A DNA stretch of 64,000 nucleotides from Asterella californica (Eukaryota; Streptophyta; Marchantiopsida; Marchantiales; Aytoniaceae). A program made the position numbers and the translations under genes. The DNA lies in the NCBI GenBank assembly GCA_036924285.1, contig JAYKYS010000012.1, positions 4,464,001-4,528,000 on the forward strand. Direction: 5' to 3'. Positions within the stretch are counted from its first letter, which is position 1; each line of letters begins with the position of its first letter. This document shows, one piece after another, positions 23,733-35,344 of this stretch. The notes beneath the pieces are model-generated. The model saw only the letters and a program-made list of their open reading frames with translations. It had not been told where the DNA came from and ran no database searches.

Positions 23733-25262
23733 GTGTGTTATAGAAAGGTTGAGAATCTGAAGAGGTTTGAGAGGCAACATGTGAAATATGTACAGCAGTC
23801 TTTGTGGGATAGTGGAGAGTTAGCAAGAGATGAATACATATCTGGAGTGTTTGAAGAGCAGTATTTGGTAGATACTATAGGGGAGTTGAAATCGATAGTA
23901 GAAAGTTCTATAGATGATGTAGATAGAGTGGTGAGAGTGAGCTCCAAGGAGCTTTATGACGTAATTGATAAGTTTATAGATAGGAAAGAGGTGTATGTGG
24001 AGACCAAGTACAAGTCAGTGGCAAAGAAAGTCAAACCAGTGGCTTTGCCTTTACCACTCGATTACAATCAGAAGATGGAGCAAGCTGCACGAGAACCGAC
24101 GCTCAGAGGACCGAGAAGAATTGGGCACCAGTTCACAGAAACAACACTAAAGGAGCTGAGGATTGGAGGCGATGGATTTCTTACTGAGCAAGAGAAGAAG
24201 AGCTTCAGGGAGATGCTATCTAGGCATGGTAAGGCGTTTGCGTTTGAGTCACATGAAGTAGGATGTGTAGATCCAAGTATAGTTGCACCTATGATAATCT
24301 TTAATATACCGCATGTGCCTTGGAATCTACGTCCTATCCCTGTACCTAGAGCTCATCTACCAAAGCTGATAGACTTGCTCAATGAGAGGATTAGGATGGG
24401 TATCTTGGAACCATCTATAGCTCCCTACTCTAGCAGATGGTTTACTGTTCCGAAGAAGAGTGGAGCTTTGAGATTTATCCAAGATATGCAGCTAGTTAAC
24501 AAGGTGACTATCAGGAATATGGGTATAGGACCTATTGTAGACGAGTTTGCAGAGGCTTTTGCTGGTCGTGCTATCTATTCAATGGGAGACTTATATTCAG
24601 GTTATGATCAGTTTCAGTTATCCTCTGAGAGTAGAGACTTGACTACAATGAGGACACCTTTGGGGTTACTAAGGATGTGCACCTTGCCACAAGGTGCTAC
24701 CAATTCTGTAGCACATATGATGAATGGCATGAATAAAGTTTTGAGGGATTTCATTCCTGAAAAAACTATGCCATTCCTTGATGATGTGCCGATCAAAGGG
24801 TGTGCTGAGGAGGAGAAGAATGAGGTAATGGATCAGAGGGGGTGTCGTAAGTTTGTTGCAGATCACATAGCTGACTGTGATAAGATACTGAGTCGACTGG
24901 AGGAGGTTCATTTGACTTTATCAGGAGCAAAGTCTGTATTTGGAGAACAGGAGGTATTAATAGTGGGACATCTGTGTGGATCTTATGGTCGGAAACCTTG
25001 TCCAAACAAGGTTGATGCCATCCGAAGGATGAAGGAGACATGTGGATCGGTTACCGAGGTGAGAAGGTTTCTAGGTGCATGTGTGTTTTATCATATATGG
25101 ATTCCACACTTTGCACATGTAGCAGATCCGTTGTACAAGTTGCTGAGGAAGGGGCAGAGATTTCAGTGGCAAGAGGAGCAAAGCGAGTCTATGAAGAAGT
25201 TGAAGGATCTGTTGTCTTCACCACCAACTCTACGGAAGATTTCAAGAGGATCCGTAGAATAG
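23733..25262 (+). pseudogene. pol: Element B reverse transcriptase
   Basis: A continuous frame of about 509 codons in a different phase from gag-protease. The visible RT blocks are WFTVPKKSGALRFIQDMQ, IYSMGDLYSGYDQFQL (first catalytic aspartate), TPLGLLRMCTLPQGATNSV and MPFLDDVPIKG (active site FLDD in place of the usual YxDD), then a thumb/connection with VRRFLGACVFYHIWIPHFA. The frame ends soon after LKDLLSSPPTLRK, where RNase H should begin; that domain is absent (see findings). The block pattern (LPQGATNSV, FLDDVPIKG) resembles Ty3/Gypsy elements I know mainly from basidiomycete fungi and not the main angiosperm lineages. That is recollection, not a search result. Confidence 0.9.
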
Positions 25263-26527
25263 CTTATGGGTACTTTTTACATGGAGGACATCTATGGAAG
25301 CGCCCTAAGCTACAAGGAGGTGTACCACAGCCGGTGGTATGTGACCTAGAATTGCAGCAGAAGCTGATCAAGGATTTCCATGAGAGTCTATGGGCCGGCC
25401 ATAGAGGAGTTTGGGCTACATTTGCCAAGATAAAGGAGAAGTATTGGTGGAAGGGTATGTATAAGGATGTAGTACAGTTTGTTTCATCCTGTATACCTTG
25501 CCAGATGTATTCCAACGTACGCCATCGTGATGGATTGCATCCTACTTATCCTTTAGCCATTCATTACAAATGAGCAGTGGATCTGGTAACTATGCCATTT
25601 GGGCTTGGACAAATGAGGTATCTAGTCTTGGCTAGAGAAGATCTATCTAACCAAGTTGAAGGTCGTGCCTTGAGGACGAAGACCACTGCTAGTGTCTGCC
25701 GCTTTCTACTTGAAGATGTTATTTGTAGATATGGGTGTGTGGAGAAGATCACTGCAGATAGGGGCGAGCTGGATTCACAAGAAGCAGTTGAGTTCTTCAA
25801 GCGATTGGGAATCAAGTTGGCGTTAACCACTGCTTACAATCCTGAAGGGAATGGCAAGAGCGAAAGAGGTCATCCGCCAATCATCAAAGCTTTGGTGAAA
25901 GCTTGCAAGGGTAAGATCCGTGAATGGCCTAGACTGCTACTATTTGCTTTATGGACAGACCGTGCAACTCATAGTACCGTTACAAGTTACATGCCAGCAG
26001 AATTGATACTAGGACAGAAACCTGTGATGCCGATTGAGGAGGTTGTGCCTACTTGGAATGTTTTGCCATGGGAAGATGGTAGAAGTACGGAGGATCTTCT
26101 TGCATTAAGGATCCAGCAGTTGGAACGAAGACCTGAGGATGTTGTCAAAGCTGTCGAAAGATTAAAGATTGCTAGGGAGAGAAACAAAGACAGATTTGAT
26201 AGAACGCATAGATTACGACCCAAACCAGTTAAAGAAGGTGATTGGGTGTTAGTCTATGATTGTAGTCTTGATAATCAGCATAGCACTATCAGAAAGTTCT
26301 CCAAGAGATGGTTTGGACCTTATGTGGTGTTAGAAGTTTTTGATAATGCCACATACTCCTTGAGAGAGTTAGATGGTGCAGTGCTCAAGGTACCAGTCGC
26401 AGGAAAGAGAATCAAGCTCTTTAGAACGAGAGGAGAGGATTGGAACGTTGCAGAGTTTACAGAGGATGAAGCTGAAGACTCAATGCAGGTTGAAGATGAG
26501 TTTGAAGCCGAAGTTGAAGAGTCTTGA
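25230..26527 (+). pseudogene. pol: Element B integrase, one in-frame TGA
   Basis: The frame starts abruptly after the deletion junction at about 25,230 and includes the H2C2 zinc region (DFHESLWAGHRGVW, KEKYWWKGMY, SSCIPCQMY). TGA 25,571-25,573 follows, at the position where element D has tryptophan (FQWVLDL). The catalytic core shows AREDLSNQVEGRAL, TADRGEL and NPEGNGKSERGH, giving D, D and E. The C-terminus has a GPY-type segment (KRWFGPYVVLEVFDN) and an acidic tail ending at 26,527. No chromodomain is present. Apart from the TGA, the domain looks complete. Confidence 0.9.
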
Positions 26528-26573
26528 TCTGGATGGCACATACCGGAGGATGTGCAGGTTCAGAGGGGGTGGA

Positions 26574-27855
26574 TGTCGCGCTACTTGGCGGCTACATGTT
26601 ATATTTCTACTCCGACGCTTGAGTTTAGTAGTTCTAGAAGTTAGCTTATATTACTTCTAGTCGTTTATGTATATGTTTGACACCTTTGCATACGGTGTTA
26701 ACACTATTTTGAGTCTTAGTAGGTTGATTACCATGTTGATAGGGCTTAAGCTCATGGGTTGTATTTGCGTGTCGCCCATGCACGCTTTCTAGCTGATTTA
26801 AGTTATTTTTCAGGGCTGCGTGTCATTTTAAGTAATTTAAGTTTTACGCTGGTACTCTAGAGGGCTTGACGTGGTAGCCTATGAGTAAAACTAAGTTGCC
26901 ACGTGGTTTAGGGTACTAAAGGACAACCAAGTGGAGTTATGAACTCCCATTGGTCCATTTTTGTCTTTTGTTAAACTCTAAATTTAGAAACAGAGCTCTA
27001 GAGTGGAGTTCGAGCATTTGGTGGGGGATCTTCGAAATCTGAGAGCACAGGGAGAGAGGGCTCGTCATGCCAAGCACTTCCAGTGAAAATTTCGATCGAT
27101 TTGAGTCAATAAAGACGGAGTTATGAGCAATTGAAGTTCGGATTGTGCTAGAATTGAATCACTTTGGTTGGATTTAGGGTTTTGAGTGTCACTCGCAGCA
27201 GATTTGAGGAAATTGCTTCAAAAGTTCGAGGTTGTGTTCTCCGCCAGCAGGGCTACGATTTCACAAAAAGTTTCATATCGATTGAGCAACTGAGTAATTC
27301 AGGGCGGCCGCTGAAGCTGAGGGGGTCTGAAAAGCTCTTAATCTAGAGCAGCGACTTCAGGGGAGGAGATCTGCAGTTCTGTGTACATTCATGAGTCCCA
27401 ACTTCACAGGGATGTTCAGCACCCTGTAGACTGCAAATCCTGTAAGAAACTTCGAAATTGATCGAGCCAAACTCCTGTTATAGGTTGAAATAGCCAGCTA
27501 GGTACCAGAAATTGCCGTAGTTTTCTTGCTCAAAACTTTTCTGTTCATATCTCCGTGTTAGAATTTGATCTCATGCTGAAATTTCGTCTGTGAGTTCAGT
27601 AGTACCTCATTTGCATGTAAGGGAAGTTTAGAGGTCTAAACCTTCATAGTTTTCCTCTCCGTGAGTGTCAAAGTTCGCCGCCGAATCCTATTACTGCCAG
27701 CTAGACCTGAATTTCGCCTTCTGGGTATATTACTAGATCTTACACATCTGTGTGAGTGTTTATAGCCCTATTGTGACCTGAAAGCCAACCTCTTGAGTGA
27801 ACAACCACAGCCAGAAGCCCGGCGCTTTCCTAGGTAGACGGATTACACTCCGACA
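26574..27855 (+). repeat. Element B 3' LTR
   Basis: Near-identical to 19,927-21,207. Eight of the nine substitutions I found are transitions, and there is one 1-bp indel (AAGTTAGAGG / AAGTTTAGAGG). Confidence 0.95.
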
Positions 27856-29616
27856 TCGCGAAGACCAACCACGAGTTTTCGGGTAAGACAGTAGGTGTAC
27901 CTACTGGGGCGCACCGAATAGGTAGGTAGGTCGGGGAAGATACCTAAGGTCGAAAACCCCTAATCTGCGGGGAAGATGCGTAAGGAAGCACATTAGGCAC
28001 ATTCTAACTTCCCGCAGCACAGCGCTTGAGAAGATCGATTGGAGATAGTGAGCTTCGCGAGTTAGCTTTGAGAGAAGACTCGAGTGAGGACATCGAGGTA
28101 AGAGAGAATCTGTTGGCAGCTAGGCGAAGGGCGAGACCAAATTGCTGGAGCACAAACGGCAGAGAGCGAAGGCGTTTCTGTGAGCTCCCGAGAAGCTGAC
28201 ATTGGAGAGTAGCAAGTAGAATCGAAGGTGGGATCGAGGCGTGACCAAGAGATTGACAGCAGGCGCAGTCGTGAGGAGTCGCATTGGAGCTAGGACCAGA
28301 GCCAAGAAATGCGTGGAGGTCGAAGGCAACTCGGGGAGCAGAAGAAGACTGTAGAGGTTCTTTCTCCTGTTCTTTCCTCTTCCCACTTCTTCTCGCTTTT
28401 TCCTGGTATTCCCCGCGCTTCCTTCGCTGTGTGCAGACAGCCTGATCGATTACCCTACCCCCATTCTTTCCATTGAGACATTGGGCGCGGAAGCGCTGCC
28501 CAATTTCTATCAGACATCTCCTTACTTCTTCCCGAGCTCAATTCGAGCTTCCCTACTCCTAGCCCTCATATTGGAGATCCCAGCTATCAATTTCTCTACC
28601 CCACTACCTCTCTACCTCCGAAACTTGGAACAGAAGACGATTCGGAAGATGGAAACATCTTTGGAAGACGCTTCTTAAACTTGATTGTTTTCGGAAGACC
28701 GTCTTCGGAAGACTGTCTTCGGAAGTCGACTGAACACAATCCGTGTAAAGAGTGGATTTGCTTTGCTTTTGTGTTTAGAGAGACTTGGTACGAATCCTGA
28801 GTGGTGTGGTGAGTTGTTTTGTTATTTCGAGAAGTTGGAAGTCGGGAACTAGGCCTGTGCCTCCCGGTCTTCCAAGCTTCTCAACTCCCCATCTTCCTAG
28901 AGAGACTAGAAGACTGGAAGGCTGACAAAATGAGCGAGAAGACGTGAGGGTCCATTCGGGTCTCTTCTGTCCGATCCATAGCAGCCGTTCCTTCTTCTTC
29001 TCGAACTTAGAAGAGAGTCGTGAGAATACTTGCTGGCAGAATCTGGAGAGAATGATCGAGGGTCATGTCTTCCCACCGAGTAGCAAGCTTCTCCTGAGTG
29101 CGTATGAGAGGTGAGAAGTCAGAAGAACAGAGTGCAATTGTCTTGAGTCTATTGTGAGGATAGATTGCGTGTAGGAAGACGAAGACAGGTGAGACCAGTG
29201 AAGGGAAGTCTGACTTCGGGAAGTCTTCCGAGAAAGACATCGAATCGGAAGCTGTCCCGAGTGTCTTCCCAGAGGTCACTGTCACCGCAGGAGCCCGCAA
29301 CCAACTTCTGAACTTGTCATGCACTTATGTTTTGCGAATCTTGTATCTTCTTATATGAAGTAGGATGTAATGCAAGGTGGGTTGTCTTCTTGATAATCCA
29401 TGCGAGGCCTTGCTTAGATAGGATTGTTCAGATATAGCTCGGAAGACGAGAGCTATCTAGGAAGTACTGTTAGAATCCCGGAAGACGGAGTAGCTGTCTT
29501 CTAGAAAACTAGTTTCGTCTTCTGAGAAGTAGAAGCTAGACTATGGGCACTCGGGAAGAACTGAGCCTTCAGCTCATAGTAGGTGCTTGTGGTTTAGTGC
29601 AACAGATCTTCCAGGT

Positions 29617-31158
29617 ATGTCGATGCATCCACGAGGTCTGGTGTTACCAGCGGCAGAATTGGCCGAGGCCACTGCTTTCCTCAAGGAGTTGGGTCTCGAC
29701 TTCTTCTTGTGGGATTGGAACACCACAGATCAGGGGCTTCTGGAGGAGGTATGGGCAGCGTTGCCACCTCGTAACCGTGTACCTGCGAAAGCAGGAGTAG
29801 CTCGAGGAAGACCGTCTTCCTGGACTGAAGACTGGTGGCGCAAGGCTTTTCACAGACCTGAGTCCGAGAACCGAGGATATTGGTACGAGAAGAAGGTCTT
29901 GCCTAGGATCGTGAGTTCGTGGCATGTGCCTGGGAGCACCACCTGCCTTTTCGTGGAAGACAGGCAGGGGAGGAACGGTTGGAAGATCGAATCTTACCGG
30001 GAGCCGAAGAAGCGACTTCTGGCGAAGTTGTTTCTGCATCTCTTTCCCAAGGGGAAAGCGCAGAAGACAAGGTACTTAGGAGATCAGGACGTGGAGTTCC
30101 TGGAATTAGTGTGGGATGACGGAGTGCCCATCTACTGAGACGCGTACATCCACAACTATGTACAGACGGAGCTAGCATACTTGGGTACCCCGGCGGGAGG
30201 ACACTTGACGCCCTTCCTTTGCTACTTGTATGTAGCCATGGGGGATCTTAGGGAAGATCAGCTGGCAGGGTATGGGCCAACGGAGCGACAGGAGGTGAAG
30301 GAGGAGACCTCGGAAGACGATGATCGAGCGGCAGCTGCAACGCCCCCTCCCACTCTGATGCCACAGCTGAGGCCCGGCTCTCACCAGAAGACGCTTCTGG
30401 TGAGGGAAGACGAGTCTAGTGGGTCGGAAGACGCCACGCCACTGAGGAAGATGGGTTCCAGAAGTGTACCGAGGACACCCATCTCCCTCATTCATTCAGG
30501 ATCGGAGTCCGACTCGGGAGAAGACCTGCTGAGTACCCGATCGGAGCAGAAGACTGCTTCTGCAACGCCTGGGAGTCTTCTCTCTTCTGCAACGCCTGGG
30601 AGTCTAGCACCTGCAACCGCATCTTCCCACGCTCCAGCACCATCGACTGGATCCGGAATGGAGAAGGAGGAGTTCGACCTCGCTGTGCACTTGGTGGTGA
30701 CAGCGTTGGAAGCCGAGAAAACTCCAGAAGACACCCCGGAAGACAAGATGTCTTCTGGAAGACAGGAAGACGAGCCGTCTTCCCAGGTATTCCGCGTGGA
30801 GGAAGCGACTTTCCCCGGATCCCCATGAGGTCCCCATGGTCCCTAGTCCCGCACCCATTCCTCAGAAGACGGAAGAAGCACCGGTCGACTCTATTTCTCA
30901 GAAGACGCTTCTGTCTTCCGAAGCAGAAGCCGAAGCCGAGGAAGACGTAGCAGCAGCGACAGCAGAGCCAGCAAGAGACGATGAGGAGGAAGCCACCTCA
31001 GTGACACCCGAGGTAATAGCAGGGCTTTCTAGCTTATCAGAAGCCGCGTTAGGAGCTCCGATAGGAGCAGATCAGGTAGAGATTGCCTCCGTGCAATCTG
31101 AATACTTAGTAACTCCATTAACAATTCCAAATATAGTAAGATTGAACATGCTATCTTA
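29617..31158 (+). pseudogene. LTR-embedded reading frame of element A, 5' copy
   Basis: The first ATG of this frame is at 29,617. The frame runs through TGA 30,136-30,138 to about 30,826, where one extra base relative to the other LTR shifts it. The shifted frame continues to the stop at 31,156-31,158. The N-terminal third is rich in tryptophan (FFLWDWN, SSWTEDWWRKAF, RGYWYEKKVLP). The middle has LAKLFLHLFPKGK and PAGGHLTPFLCYLYVAM. The C-terminal half is acidic and low-complexity with EEFDLAVHLVVTALEAEK. I do not recognise the family. It lies wholly inside the LTR, which is unusual. W to TGA at 30,136 is shared with the right LTR, so it predates this insertion or is real in the family. Confidence 0.6.
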
Positions 31159-32755
31159 AGGGTGGCAGTTTTTCCATGTAATATTAGTTAGGACACCATA
31201 TGGCAGGATAGGTAGCGTAGGAAGGACAAGGCAGATGACCAATTCGGACAAGGGAACCGCTTGCATGTGAGGTGACAACCTCTTGTCAGCGCCTCTCTCT
31301 CCCTGGTGGTCGCCTCCCTTGGTTCTCACGGCAGCAACATAAGTAGCATAGCAGAGTAGGAGATAGAGTTCTGCCAGTTCTGTAGAATTCTGTAGCAACT
31401 GAACATACACACCATTTATACGGGCAGGCAGGCGAGACACGTTAGAGCAGAGACAGGATAGGTAGTCTTCGCACTACACCCGTTGTTGGAAACATACGAA
31501 TAGTCTTGGAATACACCGGAGGGGTCTGCATACTTGTACCAGCAGTGGTTCGAAGATGTAGATAGAAGTAGTGGACAGTCTAGGAACAAGGAACGGCATC
31601 CTCGTGCAGTCCTGTTAGCTAGGCTGGTGTGCCGAGGAGTAGACGTAGGAAGTAGAGGGAGTGAGCTTCCCAATGCCATTGTGACTTCTTCTCGGAGAAT
31701 AGATTGTGGATTTGAGTGCATAAGCTTTGTCCATGTCTTCTGGATGGTGGGTTCATTGAATTCGCTCCCAATTGTGCATGAGAAGTGTTCTTCTTGAGTG
31801 GCGGTGACTGTCAGCAGTTGTGGAAGTGTAGCTTGACTCGTTCAGTAGAGCACTTGGGATCTACGTACGAACGGTCTTCTGGGTAAGAGATCCCAGAAGA
31901 CAGAGCAGTCAGAGCAGCGAAGTGAAGAAGAAAGAAGCCTTCTTCTCGCAACAGAAGACGACATCCTCGAGTAGAAGACGGTGCAACAATACTCACGTTT
32001 GTTGTCTTCCTCCCCAAACTATTACAAGCAGGGATGGCTTGTTAGTCAGGATCCGGACTAGAAGCCTATCGGAATCTTAATTTACTCTTTTCATCTTGTT
32101 TTCTCTTGTTTGGATTTTCTCTTCTTCCCCATCTTCTCCCATCTTCCTCATCTTCTTACCTTCTTCTAGTGAGTTTCCGATACTTCTATTGAGCTTCCGT
32201 GAAGGTGAATGTCGTTGTAGTGCTGCAGGAAGACCACTTCCGTAGGCAGAAGCCTGGGAAGGCTATAGGGGGCATACACCCTGTGATTTATCTAACCCGT
32301 TGGAATGTGAGTGTGAGAATAAGGTATAACGACCGTTACTAGTCGACTTCTGCGAAGCAGCAGGACAGCCTTCTGGAGGTGTGAGAAGACGAGTTGAACC
32401 CCTAGAAGACGAGAATCGCTTCAGAAAGACGGTATCGAGAAGATCGGAAGAAGCAATCTGGAAGTAGGAAGATCGTCTTCCCGAGCTTCTCTGTGAATAG
32501 TTGTGTGATATTGTAATTGGTAGTTGTTTGTTTAGTTCCAGAGCACCATTTGGTGTGTCTGGAAGACGTGTAGTTTTGTGTCGTTTTGTGAGAAGACGGG
32601 ATTTCTAGACAAAACCCGTGTGTTTGTGTGTTTGAACAGATCTTAGAACTTAGAGCAGCGTTACTTGTGCAAATCCTCTGTGGGAACGATATCTTGTATA
32701 CTAAATGGGCAAAAGGAGAAATCCTGCGTCACTACATATAGTGAGGAACCATTTT

Positions 32756-32773
32756 TGGCGCTGCTGCCGAGGA
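32756..32773 (+). other. Element A primer-binding site (tRNA-Asp-like)
   Basis: TGGCGCTGCTGCCGAGGA differs at three positions from the complement of a plant tRNA-Asp 3' end (TGGCGCCGTTGCCGGGGA), the usual primer of Athila-type elements. It starts 19 bases after the LTR end at 32,736. Confidence 0.7.
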
Positions 32774-33116
32774 TTTCATCTTAGTAACTTCTGTTCTAAG
32801 CTTCCTGGATCTGTGTGCCATTAGTTAGTTTCATTTCGAACTAACTTCGATTGTAGTTGAATGTGTTGTGGGACTCTATCTTGCTAGAAGACGGGAACCG
32901 CAACCAGAAGTTGATAAGATACATCAGGGGGAGTTGGAAGAAGCCGCTCCCCTGCTTCCAAGAACTCCTTGGAAGACTCGATCTTGGAAGACTGCAGTAA
33001 GTACGACAAAAAGCAGGAGAAGAAGACGTTTTGAACCTGTGATCGGTTGTTTAGTCATTTGGTCTCCCGGATCTAGTGGTAGAAGATAGAGACATCTGTT
33101 CTCAGTACTCTGGTGG

Positions 33117-35169
33117 ATGCCTCCGACCGGAGGAAGAAGCAGAAGACGCACGGATAAAGATCCTGAGTGGATAAACTCACCCCAGCGAATCGCTTCTAGA
33201 GAGCAGCGGATATCCCTGAGATACCAAAGGAAAGAAGAAGAGCTCAGGAAGATCCGATCGGTAGAGTTGGAAGAGCCTTCCATCTCGAGCATAATCTTTG
33301 GCGAAGATAGAAGTCAACCGGGTGATCACGTGTATAAAGTAGATTTCGGTACTGGATACTCGGATGACGTCTTCCCAAGTGCGGAAGAAGCTTCTCAAGG
33401 TGAGGGAAGACTGGAGGAGATTGTTCCAGACGTCTTGGAAGGTAGCAGTGACAGTAGCTCTGACTCAGAAGACGACCTTCGTGATTCAGACAAACCTGGA
33501 CCTTCGAGAAGACCATCTCCACCACCTGGACCTGAAGAAGAAAGAAGTTGGCAGTCGCACCAGCCGGCAGTCGACATGGCTTCCCACACTCGGCAGAAGT
33601 ACCACCCGTACGACGATGATGCTGACGCAGACGATTTCATCACCATGTTCGAGACCATCTCTCGATCTAACAAGGAAGACGCTGATGTTGACAGACTCCG
33701 TGTATTTCCCAGTTTGATCGTAGGAAAAGGAAGGAAGTGGATGAGTAAAACGTTGGATGATGGTGTAGTAATGGTCGCTTGGGCTACTCTGAAGGCAGCT
33801 TTTCTGAAGAGGTTCAGAGGAGTGGGCTACGATCGTATGACCCTCATAAAACTTCAGAGACTCGAACGGAAGAAGAAAGAGACACTGCGGGATTACACCG
33901 AGAGGTTTTGAAGATCTCCTAGATCATATCCCTCAGAACCAAGGAAGACCCGGCTACTGTGCTCAGCAAGCTGTGGATTGGTAAGTGGGAGGATTGTCTC
34001 AGGACATGGAATTGTACTGCAGAAGAGGAGGAGGTGATGATTTAGCAGAGGTACAGAAGCATGCCGAGCAGTATGAAACCTCGAGCATCACTCGAAATAT
34101 GACGAAAGACAAAGGGAAGACCTCGAAGAAGTCCAAGAAGTCGAAGAAGTCTTCTCGGAAGTCCAAGAAGAAGTCCAAGTCCACTGAAACTGATAACAGT
34201 GATTCGGAAGCAGCCTCTACTTCTGAAGAGTCTACTGTCGAAAGTTCAGAATCTGAATCTGAACAAGAGAAGAAGACGCGGAAGAAGAAGAAGGAGAAGA
34301 CGCGAGCAAGGGAGGAAGTTGTGCACAAGATGCCTCAAACTCAGATCATTCAGTCTGCACCTGATCTCCGCATCGATGAGGTTCTAAAGCAGTTTGCCGA
34401 CCTGAAAGTTCATCTTCTGAACCAGAAGGACAAGCGGAAGCAGCCTACGGCTTCCCGGCCAAACCTTTGGTGCAACCTTTGTAACTTTTCTGGATACACC
34501 AGAGATCAGTGTACGCAGGACCAAGGTGTCAACTGGGCAGGACGGGAAGAAGACGATGAGGGATATCTACACGATCCCAGTGGAGAAACTTGCTATAGGA
34601 TCGAGACGACACAACCCTTCACTCCTACGCCTCCCGCCCAATATACTCGTTATGTACCTAGGGATAGAGCTAGCAATGTACAGACCAGGACGCCCTGGCA
34701 GCCTTCTTCATCACAACGACCTCTCAACCCTCTTCCTGGAGCGTGCAATAATTGTGGAGAGACAGGACACTGGTGGTCCACCTGTCCTCACCCGAGAAGA
34801 CAGATTGGGCAAGTGCCCTTGTGTGGGAACTGTAAGGAAGCCGGTCATTTCACAGAGAATTGTCCTCAGACCTTACGACCCCGACAAATGGTGAGATTTG
34901 CAGATACCACGCCTCCTGCAGAAGCAGCATCAACTTCTAAACTCGAGTTAGCAGTGGTACAACACATCACGGTAGAAGAAGAAGGTCCTGGGGATTATAC
35001 GGATTGTCTCCATATTGAGGAAGACGAACCAGACCCCGGGAAGCGCGAAGGAAAGGAACCTCTACTGCAGAAGACGACTGCAGCTCAGAAGATGGAGACA
35101 CCTGAAGAAGCGTCATCTTTCACTTTGACGGATGATACACCGAGAAGATCCGAAGTACTTTGCTCCTGA
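33117..35169 (+). pseudogene. gag: Element A gag, frameshifted
   Basis: ATG 33,117 opens a basic N-terminus, an acidic stretch and a capsid domain (codons about 180-264: DDFITMFETISRSN, LIVGKGRKWM, ERKKKETLRDYTERF). An extra T in the run 33,906-33,909 shifts the frame. The capsid continues in the next frame to TAA 33,982-33,984 and on to 35,169. The C-terminal part has a K/S-rich stretch with an E-rich stretch after it, then three zinc-knuckle-like motifs. CNLCNFSGYTRDQC has lost its histidine to tyrosine (CAC to TAC is a C to T change), and CNNCGETGHWWSTC and CGNCKEAGHFTENC are intact. The product would be the particle protein and RNA chaperone. Confidence 0.9.
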
Positions 35170-35344
35170 CATAAGACAAGAGGTTGAAGCGATCATGCAA
35201 GAAGAGCTGGAGAAGAGACAGAAGATAGTATAGCAACTTCCTACACCGACTACGGCAACACCTGTCTCACGGGAACAGCCCCCAGTCGAGGGAAGACACT
35301 CATCTGGTCTTCCACTCAAGGAAGCAACCACTACATCTTCTCTG

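Larger units (their letters stand above)
19927..27855 (+). mobile_element. Element B: recent Ty3/Gypsy insertion inside A's left LTR
   Basis: LTRs of 1,281 bp (19,927-21,207) and 1,282 bp (26,574-27,855) begin TGTCG and end CGACA. They differ at about ten positions that I could find by eye. The flanks are CCGC (left) and TCGC (right), and the empty site is preserved in A's right LTR at about 39,475-39,485 (GCGACCGCGAAGG). The internal part carries gag-protease, RT and integrase but no RNase H. A purine tract (CAGAGGGGGTGGA, 26,561-26,573) precedes the 3' LTR. It is the youngest layer of the nest. Confidence 0.95.
19656..32736 (+). repeat. Element A 5' LTR (interrupted by element B)
   Basis: It is collinear with 39,212-44,271. 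The first 271 bp lie at 19,656-19,926, then element B intervenes, and the remainder runs 27,856-32,736. It contains a reading frame (29,617-31,158) and dense GAAGAC motifs. Relative to the 3' LTR it keeps a 78-bp segment (29,109-29,186) that the other copy lacks. Confidence 0.95.

Noticed and set aside
29543..30178. Alternative frames inside the A LTR (both strands), some with many R/S/P codons
   Set aside because: GAAGAC saturation lowers stop frequency in several frames. Only the frame kept in all three LTR copies was retained.
34199..34328. Arginine- or phenylalanine-rich frames in the gag K/E region
   Set aside because: Out-of-frame readings of the lysine/glutamate stretch of gag.
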